Source of the DNA: Xenophilus sp. Marseille-Q4582
Lineage (GTDB): Bacteria; Pseudomonadota; Gammaproteobacteria; Burkholderiales; Burkholderiaceae_C
Assembly: GCF_916700565.1 (NCBI RefSeq)
Contig: NZ_CAKAKO010000001.1
Span: 1-64,000 of the forward strand
DNA: 64,000 bases
Direction of reading: 5' to 3'
Shown here: positions 30,717 through 38,891 of the stretch, piece after piece
Position numbering within the stretch: position 1 is the first letter of the stretch
Layout: each line of letters opens with the position of its first letter
Notes under the pieces: generated by a model
What the model saw: the letters and a program-made list of their open reading frames with translations, nothing else
What the model was told of the DNA's origin: nothing
The model's database searches: none
Made by a program: the position numbers and the translations under genes

Positions 30717-31616
30717 TCAGCGCCGGCGATCCGGCGGCAGCCGGTCCGCGTCCACGTAGCCCGGCTTCAGGTTGCTGCTGTTGAGTGGCGTGACGATGAA
30801 GCCGACGACGTCGCGGATGGTGTTGAGCACGCTGTTGTCGAAGATGTTGCTGGGCACCAGGGGCTTCACGCGGCGTTCCTCGTGCTGCCAGCCGCCCACG
30901 TTCCAGGGGTCGCCCATGGCGGCGGCGGTCTCGGTGAAGGTGACGAAGGGCAGGTACGGCTGCCGGCCGTTGGAGACAGCCGAGACGTTCAGCGCATGGG
31001 GGCGCAACTGCACCTGCGCCTGCCAGATGCCGCGCGACTCCAGGTCGATGCGCGGGCTGCCGCTCAGCGGGGAGGTGACGGCGCTGAGCTGGTTGAGTGC
31101 GTCGGCCACGCCCGTCGAGGTGCGGATGCCCGTGTCCGCCAGCCGCAGCGCAGGCCGTGAGCCCTGCTCGTTCTGGCCGTTGAGCCGCTCCAGCTCCACG
31201 CGGTCGCGGCCGTCGTGGCCTTCGGTGTAGGTCACCAGGTCGCTGTTGCGCGGGCCCTGCTGGGGCAGGGTGGAGCGGATGGCCGGGCCGTTGCCCGTGT
31301 GGCGCACGAACACGCGGTCCAGCATTTCCTGCTGCACGGTGGCCTGCGGCTTCTGCACGCGCAACTGGCCGGTCAGCGGCGAATCGGTGGGCGCGCTTTC
31401 GAACCACACGGTGCGTTCCCAGGCCGCATAGCGCGCGGCGCTCAGCGCCAGGTTGCGCGAGGTGCCGTAGGAGTTGATGGCCCAGGCGAAGACGAAGAGC
31501 GGGATCAGCACCAGCAACAGGGCGACGACCATTTCCGTCATGGCCTGGCCGCGCTGGCGGCGCTGGGGCGCCGGCAAGGCGCGAGGGCGGCGGCGCGAGA
31601 GGAGCGGTGTTCGCAT
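30717..31616 (-). CDS. TadE/TadF-like pseudopilin with large periplasmic domain
   Basis: A 299-residue protein with a class III leader: a basic region ending QRRQRG, then QAMTEMVVALLLVLIPLFVF with Glu at +5 and a membrane helix, then about 250 periplasmic residues. This matches the TadE-like group (TadE, TadF), which are required for Flp pili. The start at 31616 has a GAGGGGCC stretch upstream; an open frame further out is non-coding. It lies ten bases after the TadG-like gene and 30 before the unknown secreted protein. Confidence 0.8.
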   Translation of the reverse strand: MRTPLLSRRRPRALPAPQRRQRGQAMTEMVVALLLVLIPLFVFAWAINSYGTSRNLALSAARYAAWERTVWFESAPTDSPLTGQLRVQKPQATVQQEMLDRVFVRHTGNGPAIRSTLPQQGPRNSDLVTYTEGHDGRDRVELERLNGQNEQGSRPALRLADTGIRTSTGVADALNQLSAVTSPLSGSPRIDLESRGIWQAQVQLRPHALNVSAVSNGRQPYLPFVTFTETAAAMGDPWNVGGWQHEERRVKPLVPSNIFDNSVLNTIRDVVGFIVTPLNSSNLKPGYVDADRLPPDRRR

Positions 31617-31626
31617 CGGAGGCCCC

Positions 31627-32961
31627 TCAGTCGAAGGCCTGCAGCGCGCCGATGGCGGCCAGGGGCACATCGGTCAGGCGCGCCTGCCAGTAGGGACTGA
31701 ACAGGTTCGCGTACTCGCCACCGCTGTAGTAGCGGTTGCGCAGGTGCTGCGCGTCGTTCACCGACTCGTAGCTGCGGTAGGGCCGGTGGAAGTAGACCTG
31801 GCTGGCCGCGACCGCGACGGCGTTGTTGCGGCCCGTGGGCAGGCGGAAGGCGCCGTCGGCCTGGCCGGTGCCCAGCGCCGTGTCGCTGAGCTGGGACTTG
31901 GGATCGCTGGCGCGGTTCAGCCGCTTGGACGCGGCGACCACGATAGGAGGCGATTCCTTCAGGTCGTCGTTCCTGTTGAAACTGCGCAGGTCGAAGTACG
32001 GGCGAATGCCCTGGTAGCCGCCGTTCATCTTCTGGCGCGCGTTGAAGGCGCGGTTGGCCGTACGGCGCGCCAGGCCGCCATAGCTCTGGCTGCCCCGGTT
32101 CCAGGTGTTGGTGCCGGTTTCCGCGCCGCCCCAGCTCAGGTAAATGCGCGTAAGGAAGAGGTTGATCTCGGCGCCGTCCAGCCCGGTCCAGGTCTCGTTG
32201 TTCTCGCGCATGTTGGAGCCGCCGCGGAAGATGAGCCAGCGGCGGTCACGCGTGAAGTTGTCGCGCGAGTCGTTCACGACGTTGCGGAAGCGGTCGTAGG
32301 CCTGGTTGTTGTTGTTCCGACGCTGCCTGCTATAGCTGATGAATGTGTCGAGGCTGGCGGCCGTGGCCAATGCGCCCCCCACACTTATGTCCCAGATCGC
32401 ATGAGGATCGTTGGCGCGGATCACATCATCCACATTGGACTTCGCGTCGACGATCGTGAGGCCGCGCACAGCCAGCTGGGACCCTGACAAGGCCTCGATG
32501 ATCGCCGTCTCAAAGGCAATGAACGGCGTCATCATCGGCGGCAGCCGGTCGATCAGGTTGTCCACGCGCTCCAGCGCCGTGGCCAGGCCCTGCAGGGCCT
32601 GCAGGCCCGGCACCAGGCCGATCACGCGCATCACGGTAGCGGCGTTGCGCGAGAGCTGGCCCAGGTTCTGGGTGAGCGAAACCAGGCTCACCACCTGCCC
32701 GACCGCCACGTGGTTGGCCACCATGGCGCGGTTGGTGTAGGCCATGTAGTTCATGTCGCGGGCCAGCGTGGAAGCAGCCGCGTAGGCGCCGCCGTCGGCC
32801 GCGTTCATGACCTTCTGCTTGGAGTGGCTGGCCTGCTGGACGTTGAAGACCCCGAGGGTCATCACCGTCAGGAAGATGAGGGCGCCCAGCGCGAGGATGG
32901 TCGCCTGACCCCGCTCGCGCCGGGCCCGGCGACGCTCCTGAAAGAAGCTTGGCTTGTTCAT
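31627..32961 (-). CDS. TadG-like pilus assembly protein
   Basis: A 444-residue protein. The N-terminus MNKPSFFQERRRARRERGQA is basic, then TILALGALIFLTVMTLGVFN forms one helix and SKQKVMNAADGGAYAAAS follows, the pattern of the putative Flp pilus-assembly TadE/G-like (Tad) domain. Unlike the other prepilin-like proteins here, it lacks Glu at +5. The large remainder is periplasmic. TadG anchors the pilus in the membrane in characterised systems. ATG at 32961 is preferred; GTG at 32973 is possible. It follows the pilin gene by 22 bases. Confidence 0.8.
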   Translation of the reverse strand: MNKPSFFQERRRARRERGQATILALGALIFLTVMTLGVFNVQQASHSKQKVMNAADGGAYAAASTLARDMNYMAYTNRAMVANHVAVGQVVSLVSLTQNLGQLSRNAATVMRVIGLVPGLQALQGLATALERVDNLIDRLPPMMTPFIAFETAIIEALSGSQLAVRGLTIVDAKSNVDDVIRANDPHAIWDISVGGALATAASLDTFISYSRQRRNNNNQAYDRFRNVVNDSRDNFTRDRRWLIFRGGSNMRENNETWTGLDGAEINLFLTRIYLSWGGAETGTNTWNRGSQSYGGLARRTANRAFNARQKMNGGYQGIRPYFDLRSFNRNDDLKESPPIVVAASKRLNRASDPKSQLSDTALGTGQADGAFRLPTGRNNAVAVAASQVYFHRPYRSYESVNDAQHLRNRYYSGGEYANLFSPYWQARLTDVPLAAIGALQAFD

Positions 32962-32983
32962 GATGCGTCGCACGGTGCGCAGA

Positions 32984-33241
32984 TCAGTAGTTCTGCAGGG
33001 TCTTGTTGACGTTGTCCTTGGCCTTGTCCTTGGCGTCGTTCATTTCCTGCACCGACTGCTTGTTGCCGCCCGCCAGCACCGAGGAGGCATTCGACACCTG
33101 GGCGCGCATCGTGTCGCCGAAGGCGGCGTACACGGCGATGGAGCCCAGCGCGATCAGCGCGACGATGATGATGTACTCGACCATGCCCTGGCCGCGCTGG
33201 CGGTTGCGGACCTGCGGGGCGGTGCGAAGGATGCTGTTCAT
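32984..33241 (-). CDS. flp: Flp-family type IVb pilin (major pilin candidate)
   Basis: An 85-residue prepilin: 17-residue leader ending RQRG, then QGMVEYIIIVALIALGSIAVY with Glu at +5 and Tyr at +6 and a long hydrophobic helix, followed by a Lys/Asn/Asp-rich tail (DAKDKAKDNVNKTLQNY). First gene of the pilus locus and likely the most highly expressed. Processing and assembly would use the FHA-CpaF, TadB, TadC and secretin proteins encoded downstream. Confidence 0.88.
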   Translation of the reverse strand: MNSILRTAPQVRNRQRGQGMVEYIIIVALIALGSIAVYAAFGDTMRAQVSNASSVLAGGNKQSVQEMNDAKDKAKDNVNKTLQNY

Positions 33242-33322
33242 GGTGTGTTCCTGCTTGATGATGAGTTAAGAGGGAAAGGAAGCCGCCGGAGCAGACGCCA
33301 CCGGCCGGTCAACGCTGCGGCC

Positions 33323-34114
33323 CTAGGAATCCAGCGGGCCGGGCAGGTTGCGGGGGGCGGGAACCGGGATCAGCAGCAGCGCGTTCCCGATTCGCCGTGA
33401 AGAGAGGTGTGGGTGTTCGGGCCCTTGCCGCGGCCCGGAGGCAGCCTGGCGCAGGTCTTCCGGGTGGCCGGCCAGCCGGGGCGGTGGGACGGCGGCGCGC
33501 CAGGGCTGCGCCCCGGCCAGCAGATGGCGCTGGCGCGCCAGCACCTTCGTCACATAGGCCTGTGTTTCCGGATAGTCGGGCACCGCCCGGCCGGCGCGCT
33601 CCACCGCCAGGGGGCCGGCGTTGTACGCGGCCAGGGCCAGGCGGGCATCGCCCGCGTAGCGGTCCAGCAGGTCGCGCAGCAGCCGCGAGCCGCCCTGTGC
33701 GTTCTGCCAGGGGTCGAACGGGTCGCTCACGCCGTATTGCCGCGCGGTGGCGGGCATGAGCTGCATCAGTCCCATGGCCCCCTTGGCGGAGACGGCTTCC
33801 GGGCGGAAGCCCGATTCGGCCCAGGCCACGGCATGCACCAGGTGCGGGTCCAGGCCGGAATCCGCCGCCGCGCGGGACAGGAGCGCGAGGGAAGCCTTGC
33901 AGTCGCCGCAGCCGGCCGCGCGCCCCGCGGCCGCGGGGCGGGCCGCCCGGCCCGGCTCATGGATGGCGCCCCGGCCGATTGCCCGGCCGGCCGCCGCCAA
34001 GACCGGGGTTCCGTCGGCGCGGAGTTGGATGGCTTGGGCCGACGCAGCGCCCGCCATCCAGAAAAATGACAGGCACAGCAGCATCGGCCCCCCATTGAAG
34101 GTGGACCTGTTCAT
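33323..34114 (-). CDS. Lytic transglycosylase, SLT family
   Basis: A 263-residue secreted peptidoglycan lyase. A signal (LLCLSFFWMAGAASA) is followed by an Ala/Gly-rich linker and a goose-type SLT domain with the catalytic Glu in AVAWAESGFRPEA, then GAMGLMQLMPATARQYGV and LALAAYNAGP. It cuts glycan strands, useful for placing a pilus or secretin through the wall. The start is ambiguous: ATG at 34114 gives a basic signal N-region, while ATG at 34084 has a better G-rich ribosome site. It precedes the pilin by 81 bases on the same strand, so it may be the first gene of the locus. Confidence 0.85.
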   Translation of the reverse strand: MNRSTFNGGPMLLCLSFFWMAGAASAQAIQLRADGTPVLAAAGRAIGRGAIHEPGRAARPAAAGRAAGCGDCKASLALLSRAAADSGLDPHLVHAVAWAESGFRPEAVSAKGAMGLMQLMPATARQYGVSDPFDPWQNAQGGSRLLRDLLDRYAGDARLALAAYNAGPLAVERAGRAVPDYPETQAYVTKVLARQRHLLAGAQPWRAAVPPPRLAGHPEDLRQAASGPRQGPEHPHLSSRRIGNALLLIPVPAPRNLPGPLDS

Positions 34115-34371
34115 GGAATTGATGGCTGCCGCACAGGTTTGTGCGTTGCGGCAAATTCTAGGAAGCACTTGCGGCGGCGCGCAAAACAAATCGGTTCAAG
34201 AATTCAACGACTCAAGAGTTATTGAATTTATTCCCGGCGCGCCGGCCCGGCTGTCATTTTTCCTTCACGAAAATGGGCTACAAACGCCGCAAAAAGGCCA
34301 ACAACGCGAAGCGCTGGCCCAGCACACAGGGTTCATGCAGCAGGAGAAGGCCGGCCGATGCCGGCAATGCC

Positions 34372-34716
34372 ATGCCGGAGTGGAATGCATCCGCAGTTAC
34401 CGAATTTCTGAAAGCCGTGGCGCATGAGACACGGCTGCAGATCGTGCGGCTGCTGTACCTGCATCCGCAGGAGGAAATGTCGGCGGGCGTCATCTCGGTG
34501 GAACTCGAGGTTCCGCCCAATTTGCTTTCGTTTCACCTCAAGGAATTGGTGGTGGTGGGCGTCATCAGCAAAAATGTTTCTGGAAGAAACGTTTTCTACG
34601 CTGTCACACCCCGTACCCGCAAGTTCGTGCATATTTTCCGGGACGAATTCGGAATCCGGAAGGCGGCAGACGACGAGGTCTGGACGACCGTCTGGAGCGA
34701 TTTGAAGACGAGGTGA
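34372..34716 (+). CDS. ArsR-like winged-helix regulator
   Basis: A 114-residue single-domain regulator of the ArsR/SmtB type: FLKAVAHETRLQIVRLLYLH (helices 1-2), SAGVISVELEVPPNLLSFHLKEL (recognition helix region) and the GRNVFYAVTP wing. It contains no cysteine, so the classic metal site is absent and another signal must be sensed. The ATG at 34372 starts where the domain does but has a weak ribosome site; an in-frame ATG at 34273 would add a basic 33-residue tail. It lies divergent to the transglycosylase and directly before a lipoprotein, in an AT-richer patch. Confidence 0.75.
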   Translation: MPEWNASAVTEFLKAVAHETRLQIVRLLYLHPQEEMSAGVISVELEVPPNLLSFHLKELVVVGVISKNVSGRNVFYAVTPRTRKFVHIFRDEFGIRKAADDEVWTTVWSDLKTR

Positions 34717-34723
34717 TTTCTTG

Positions 34724-35191
34724 ATGCGTTTTCCCAGTGCTTCCCGTGCGCTTGCACAGGCCGCCGCGATCTCGGCCACGCTGGTGTTGTTGGCTGCTTG
34801 TGACAGTCAGTCCCCACCTTCGTCCGCAGCGGCAGCCACGCCGGCCCCGGCCCCAGCGTCTGCCGCCGCGCCCACCACACCCACCGCCGTGGCCGCGGGA
34901 ATGCCGGACGGTTGCGCGAGCGCGTTCTCGCAATTGCAGCAGTGCCACCGTCAATTGGCCGCGAGCAGCCAGGCGAGCGCGGGCCAACTGGAGCGCTCGG
35001 CCACCTATTTGCGCCGCCTGCAGGCGTGGTGGGAAATGGACCGGAACAATCCGGCCATTCTGAATGCCTGCCAGGCGATTGCTGCGGGAGGCATGGAATG
35101 CGCGCCCGAAGCCGATGGCGACGAGGCGGAAAGCGCCGCGGAATTCAAGATGCTCATGGAGCAGTTCGACGCCGCTGGCGTGCCCCGATGA
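34724..35191 (+). CDS. Putative lipoprotein of unknown function
   Basis: A 155-residue protein with a lipoprotein signal: MRFPSASRALAQAAAISATL, then VLLAAC with the lipobox cysteine, followed by a Ser/Pro/Ala linker and a compact region with three cysteines (CASAF, QCHRQL, ACQAI) and a fourth in MECAPEA. The even number of cysteines suggests periplasmic disulfides. ATG at 34724 is better than a TTG one codon earlier. Seven bases after the ArsR-like gene, so the two are probably co-transcribed. No family recognised. Confidence 0.7.
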   Translation: MRFPSASRALAQAAAISATLVLLAACDSQSPPSSAAAATPAPAPASAAAPTTPTAVAAGMPDGCASAFSQLQQCHRQLAASSQASAGQLERSATYLRRLQAWWEMDRNNPAILNACQAIAAGGMECAPEADGDEAESAAEFKMLMEQFDAAGVPR

Positions 35192-35761
35192 ATTCGGGCG
35201 CCACAGGCGCATCGGTCGGTGGCAGGTGGCAGGAATTGCGGGCCGGCCCGCAATGAATGAGCGACTCCCTTGACGCAGGCGCCGAAATGGCCGCGAATTT
35301 CGTGCGATGAACAGGGCTTGCTCGGCATCGCGGGCCAATTTTCTTCGGCCGGATTCCCGCTGGTCTCCCGGCCTCACGGATCGCATGCCCGGGATGGCTG
35401 CGGGCCGCAAAAATATGGGTGCTGCCATTTCGGAGGGCATGGCCGCGAGCGCCTGAATTGCGAAGGCGGCGCAAGCGGGCGTTATTTCATTCGCGGCCAT
35501 GCGCTGGTCGCGCTGGGTGAGCGGAATTGCGGGAATTCTTTTCCATCCATGATTCCGCGCGCCGTGCATGCCAGCGATGCGCGGCCGATTCCCGCGACGG
35601 GGATGGTGGCGTGGCGCACTGCCGCGCGCCGGGCGGTGGCGGCTTTCCTGATCCTGCCCCCAGCCGGGTGGCGGGAGGCGTGGGCCGCGGATCCCGGTGC
35701 GGGTTCATCGCGCAGAATCGGCGCTTTCCTTCCTTGTGCGCCTGGCGCCTCCCCTGCAAAC
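35192..35761 (+). other. 570-bp stretch without a convincing gene; 20-bp palindrome
   Basis: No open frame here has a ribosome site and recognisable domain; codon choice looks random and AT content is higher than nearby genes. At 35235-35254 ATTGCGGGCC and GGCCCGCAAT form a perfect 20-bp palindrome 43 bases after the lipoprotein stop, possibly its terminator, though no T-run follows. The rest may be decayed sequence or the promoter region of the TetR gene. Confidence 0.4.
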
Positions 35762-36535
35762 GTGTCAGAACCCAAACGCCGAAGTGCCTCTTCCTCCCCG
35801 GCCGCGGGAGCGCTCGATCCCGGTGCGCCCCGTGCCCGCAGCGGCCGGCGCCGGGCGACGGACGCGGGCCTCGAGGCCCGCATCCTCGACGCCGCCCTGG
35901 AAGAGTTCGCCGAGCACGGCTTCGCGGGTGCGCGCATCGAACGCATCAGCAGCGCCGCGAACACGGTGGACCGCATGCTGTACTACTACTACGGCAACAA
36001 GGAGCGGCTCTACCAGGCCGTGCTGGAGCAGGCCTACGCGCAGATGATCGGCGCGCAGCGCGCCTTCGTGACCCCCGAGGACCCGGTGGCCGCCATGCGG
36101 CAGCTGGTCGAGCATTCGTGGGACCACTACGTGAGCCACCCGCACCTGGTGCGCCTGCTGATGAACGAGAACCTGCTGCGCGGGCGGCACATCGTGCAGT
36201 CGGAGCAGGTGGGGCCCACCTCCTTCCCGCTGGTGGAGACGGTGAAGACGGTGCTCGAGGCCGGCCAGGCGCGGGGCGTGTTCCGCGCCGACGCGCAGGC
36301 CACGCAGGTGCTCATGACCATCATGTCGCTGGGCTTCTTCTACCTGTCGAACCAGCACACCTGCTCAAGCTGGATCGGCGTCGACCTGATGACGCGCCCG
36401 CGCCGCAACGCCTGGCGCGCGCACATCTGCGACGTGGTGCTGGACTACCTGGGCGCGCCTGCCGCAGGGCCGGCCGCGTCGCCGGCCGGGAAGGCCGCGG
36501 CGGCGCCGCGCGCCTCCCGCAAGCGCGCCGCCTGA
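35762..36535 (+). CDS. TetR family regulator
   Basis: A 257-residue repressor. After a Ser/Ala/Arg-rich extension of about 38 residues comes the TetR helix-turn-helix: ARILDAALEEFAEHGFAGAR, RISSAANTVDRMLYYYYGNKERLY. The ligand domain (TetR_C type, VEHSWDHYVSHPHLVRLLMNENL) follows, and a basic Ala-rich tail ends it. GTG at 35762 is chosen as the first start giving a normal length; the real start could be nearer the DNA-binding domain. It faces the oxygenase operon tail to tail and is the best candidate to regulate it. Confidence 0.85.
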   Translation: MSEPKRRSASSSPAAGALDPGAPRARSGRRRATDAGLEARILDAALEEFAEHGFAGARIERISSAANTVDRMLYYYYGNKERLYQAVLEQAYAQMIGAQRAFVTPEDPVAAMRQLVEHSWDHYVSHPHLVRLLMNENLLRGRHIVQSEQVGPTSFPLVETVKTVLEAGQARGVFRADAQATQVLMTIMSLGFFYLSNQHTCSSWIGVDLMTRPRRNAWRAHICDVVLDYLGAPAAGPAASPAGKAAAAPRASRKRAA

Positions 36536-36551
36536 ACCGTGGGCCCCGGCT

Positions 36552-37631
36552 TCAGCCAGCGGCCGAGATCGCCTGCCAGCTTTCGCGCACGAAACGCGCG
36601 AGGGCCGCGTTCTGGCCGATCAGCGAGAAGCGCGCGTTGTGCGCGTAGTCGGGCAGGTTGATCATCTCGGTCGTGATCCAGCGCAGCGGCGAATCCGCAT
36701 GCGTGTGGTGATGCGCCAGTACCTTGCGCACCACCTCGCGCGTCATGGCCGTGGCGCCGGCCTCCCAGGGCGAATGCCATTCGCCGGGCGCGGGCTTGGT
36801 GAAGGGGTAGAGGATGCCGCGGCCCGGCTCGCCGGCGCGGTACGGGAAGATCGAATGCGCGGGCACGGCGGCCACGGCGTTCGCCGGGTCCTGCACCGAC
36901 CACAGGTTGCGCGGCCCGTTGGGAGCGGCGCAGCGCACCTGCAGCCAGCGCACGATGCCCATGTCCAGCCACTGGTCGACGAAGCTGCCGGGCTGGAAAG
37001 GGTCGAGCGCGGCGCTGCTGTCGCCGTCCAGGCCGCAGATCGCCAGCTCCTGCGCGTTGCCGATCTTGAAGATCGCATGGCTGTAGTCCAGCGTGAGCCA
37101 GAAGGGAATGCCGCGCCGGCGCACGGCTTCGGCCACGGGGGCGATGCGGCGCGGGTCTTCGCTCCACATGTTCACGTGGTACTCCAGCGCGGGCTCCACG
37201 CCGTGGGCCATGCCCAGGTCCCAGGCGCGCAGGTAGAAGTCCACCACCTCCTCATTGGTGATGGGCCGGCCTTCGCCATCGTGCCAGTACAGCATGATGT
37301 TGTGCGTCTTCGCGCCCACTTCGGCCGCCAGTTGCAGCTTCTGCGGCAGCAGGGCGTCGTCGCGGCCCAGCGCATAGAACCAGCTGGCCGTGTGCACGGG
37401 CAGCTGCTGTTCGGCGATGCAGCGCTGGAAGGCGGGCAGGTCGGCGGCGCCGGGCAGGCGGTCGAAGTAGTCGAAAGCGCCGGCCTCGCCCACCAGGCGG
37501 AACTGGGTGTCGATGTCGGCCTCGGTCAGCGAGACCGGCTGCGCGAACGAGGAGGCCTGCGCCCCGCGGCCGTTGCAGCCGATGGGCGGCAGGGTGCGCG
37601 CGGGCGCGGCGACGGTATCGGTGGCAGTCAT
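36552..37631 (-). CDS. Xylose isomerase-like TIM-barrel enzyme
   Basis: A 359-residue AP endonuclease-2/xylose isomerase fold protein. Features include NIMLYWHDGEGRPITNEEVV, EPALEYHVNMWSEDP with a ligand-type Glu and His, FWLTLDYSHAIFKIGN with Asp and His, and WITTEMINLPDY with a final Glu. That set of acidic and histidine residues suits a divalent metal isomerase or lyase. It starts five bases after the binding-protein stop, so the two are coupled. Catalysed reaction unknown: family members range from sugar isomerases to dehydratases of aromatic-pathway acids. Confidence 0.8.
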   Translation of the reverse strand: MTATDTVAAPARTLPPIGCNGRGAQASSFAQPVSLTEADIDTQFRLVGEAGAFDYFDRLPGAADLPAFQRCIAEQQLPVHTASWFYALGRDDALLPQKLQLAAEVGAKTHNIMLYWHDGEGRPITNEEVVDFYLRAWDLGMAHGVEPALEYHVNMWSEDPRRIAPVAEAVRRRGIPFWLTLDYSHAIFKIGNAQELAICGLDGDSSAALDPFQPGSFVDQWLDMGIVRWLQVRCAAPNGPRNLWSVQDPANAVAAVPAHSIFPYRAGEPGRGILYPFTKPAPGEWHSPWEAGATAMTREVVRKVLAHHHTHADSPLRWITTEMINLPDYAHNARFSLIGQNAALARFVRESWQAISAAG

Positions 37632-37636
37632 CGGGC

Positions 37637-38845
37637 TCAGGACGGGTTGCGCAGCTTGCGGATCAGCGCCTCGTCGGGCTGCAGCTTGCTGCCGTCGATG
37701 TAGGTGCCCGTGGGCATCACGCCCTTGCCGTTCTTGAGCGTGGTGCGGCCCACGTAGATGCCCATCGTCGACTGGTTGTCCTGCGGGCGGAACATCGCCG
37801 GGCCGAAGGGGGTGCTGAACTCCAGGCCCTTGAAGGCGGCGATCAGCTTCTCGGTGTCGGTGGAGCCGGCCTTCTGGATGCCGGCGGCCAGCGCCTTCAC
37901 CGTGGCATAGCCCACCACGGAATTCAGGCGCGGGTAGTCGTTGTATTTCTTGCGGTAGGCGTCGATGAAGGCCTGGTGCTCGGGCGTGGCGATGCTGGTG
38001 TAGGGGTAGCCGGTCACGATCCAGCCTTCGGGTGCGTCGTCGCGCAGCGGATCCAGGTACTCGGGCTCGCCGGTCAGCAGGCTGACCACCTCGCGGCCCT
38101 TGAACAGGCCCCGCGTGTGGCCTTCGCGCGCCAGCTTGGTCAGGTCGGCGCCGAACATCACGTTGAAGATGGCGTCGGGCTTGGCATCGCCGATGGCCTG
38201 CACCACCGAGCCGGCGTCGATCTTGCCCAGCGGCGGCGCCTGCTCGGCGACGAACTCCACATCGGGCTGCAGCGTCTTGAGGTTTTCCTTGAAGGCGGCG
38301 ACCGCGGCCTGGCCGTACTCGTAGTTGGGGTAGATCAGCGCCCAGCGCTTCTTCCTGAGCTTGGCGGCTTCCTCGACCACCGAGGCTGACAGCGCATAGG
38401 TGCCCGAACGCAGCCGGTAGGTGTAGCGGTTGCCGTTGTCCCAGACCACCTTGTCCGACAGCGGGCCCGAGGCCAGGAAGAAGGTCTTCTTCTGCTTGGC
38501 GAAGTCGGCCAGCGCCAGGCCCACGTGCGAGAGCGTCACGCCCGTGAGCACCTCCACCTTCTCGCGCGTCAGCAGTTCCTCGGCGATGCGCACGGCTTCG
38601 CCGGGGTTGGCGTTGTCGTCGCGGAACACGGTTTCCAGCTTGCGCCCGCCCAGCACGCCGCCGGCGGCGTTGATCTCCTCCTGCGCCAGCAGCCAGCCCT
38701 GGCGGTAGGGCGTGAGGTTCTGCGGCAGCGCCTTGTAGCTGTTGATCTCGCCGATCTTCAGCGCCGGCTGTGCGCCGGCCAGCGGCGCGGCCAGCGCCAG
38801 GCAGCCGGCCAGCACGAACGAAGGGGAAAAGCGCGTGGGGGTCAT
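37637..38845 (-). CDS. ABC-type solute-binding protein, LivK family (orphan)
   Basis: A 402-residue periplasmic protein. MTPTRFSPSFVLAGCLALAA forms the signal, cleaved after AGA, then LKIGEINSYKALP starts the Peripla_BP_6 domain; EVLTGVTLSHVGLALADFA and ASGPLSDKVVWDNGNRYTYR are ligand-site loops, and the tail has GPAMFRPQDNQSTMG. No permease or ATPase genes nearby. It lies between a Rieske oxygenase and a TIM-barrel enzyme, so the ligand is likely the aromatic or hydroxy-acid substrate of that pathway (inference). Confidence 0.88.
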   Translation of the reverse strand: MTPTRFSPSFVLAGCLALAAPLAGAQPALKIGEINSYKALPQNLTPYRQGWLLAQEEINAAGGVLGGRKLETVFRDDNANPGEAVRIAEELLTREKVEVLTGVTLSHVGLALADFAKQKKTFFLASGPLSDKVVWDNGNRYTYRLRSGTYALSASVVEEAAKLRKKRWALIYPNYEYGQAAVAAFKENLKTLQPDVEFVAEQAPPLGKIDAGSVVQAIGDAKPDAIFNVMFGADLTKLAREGHTRGLFKGREVVSLLTGEPEYLDPLRDDAPEGWIVTGYPYTSIATPEHQAFIDAYRKKYNDYPRLNSVVGYATVKALAAGIQKAGSTDTEKLIAAFKGLEFSTPFGPAMFRPQDNQSTMGIYVGRTTLKNGKGVMPTGTYIDGSKLQPDEALIRKLRNPS

Positions 38846-38891
38846 CGAAGGCTCCTCGTCGGGGGTGGAGGGAGAGGGGGCGCAAGACGGC

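Noticed and set aside
34273-34372. Extended N-terminus for the ArsR-like regulator
   Set aside because: The in-frame ATG at 34273 has no ribosome site and adds a low-complexity basic tail; kept as an alternative only.
36552-38885. Continuous minus-strand frame of 777 codons spanning the TIM-barrel and binding-protein genes
   Set aside because: Only the part from 37631 downward is the TIM-barrel enzyme; the upstream part is an alternative frame of the binding protein, not a fusion.
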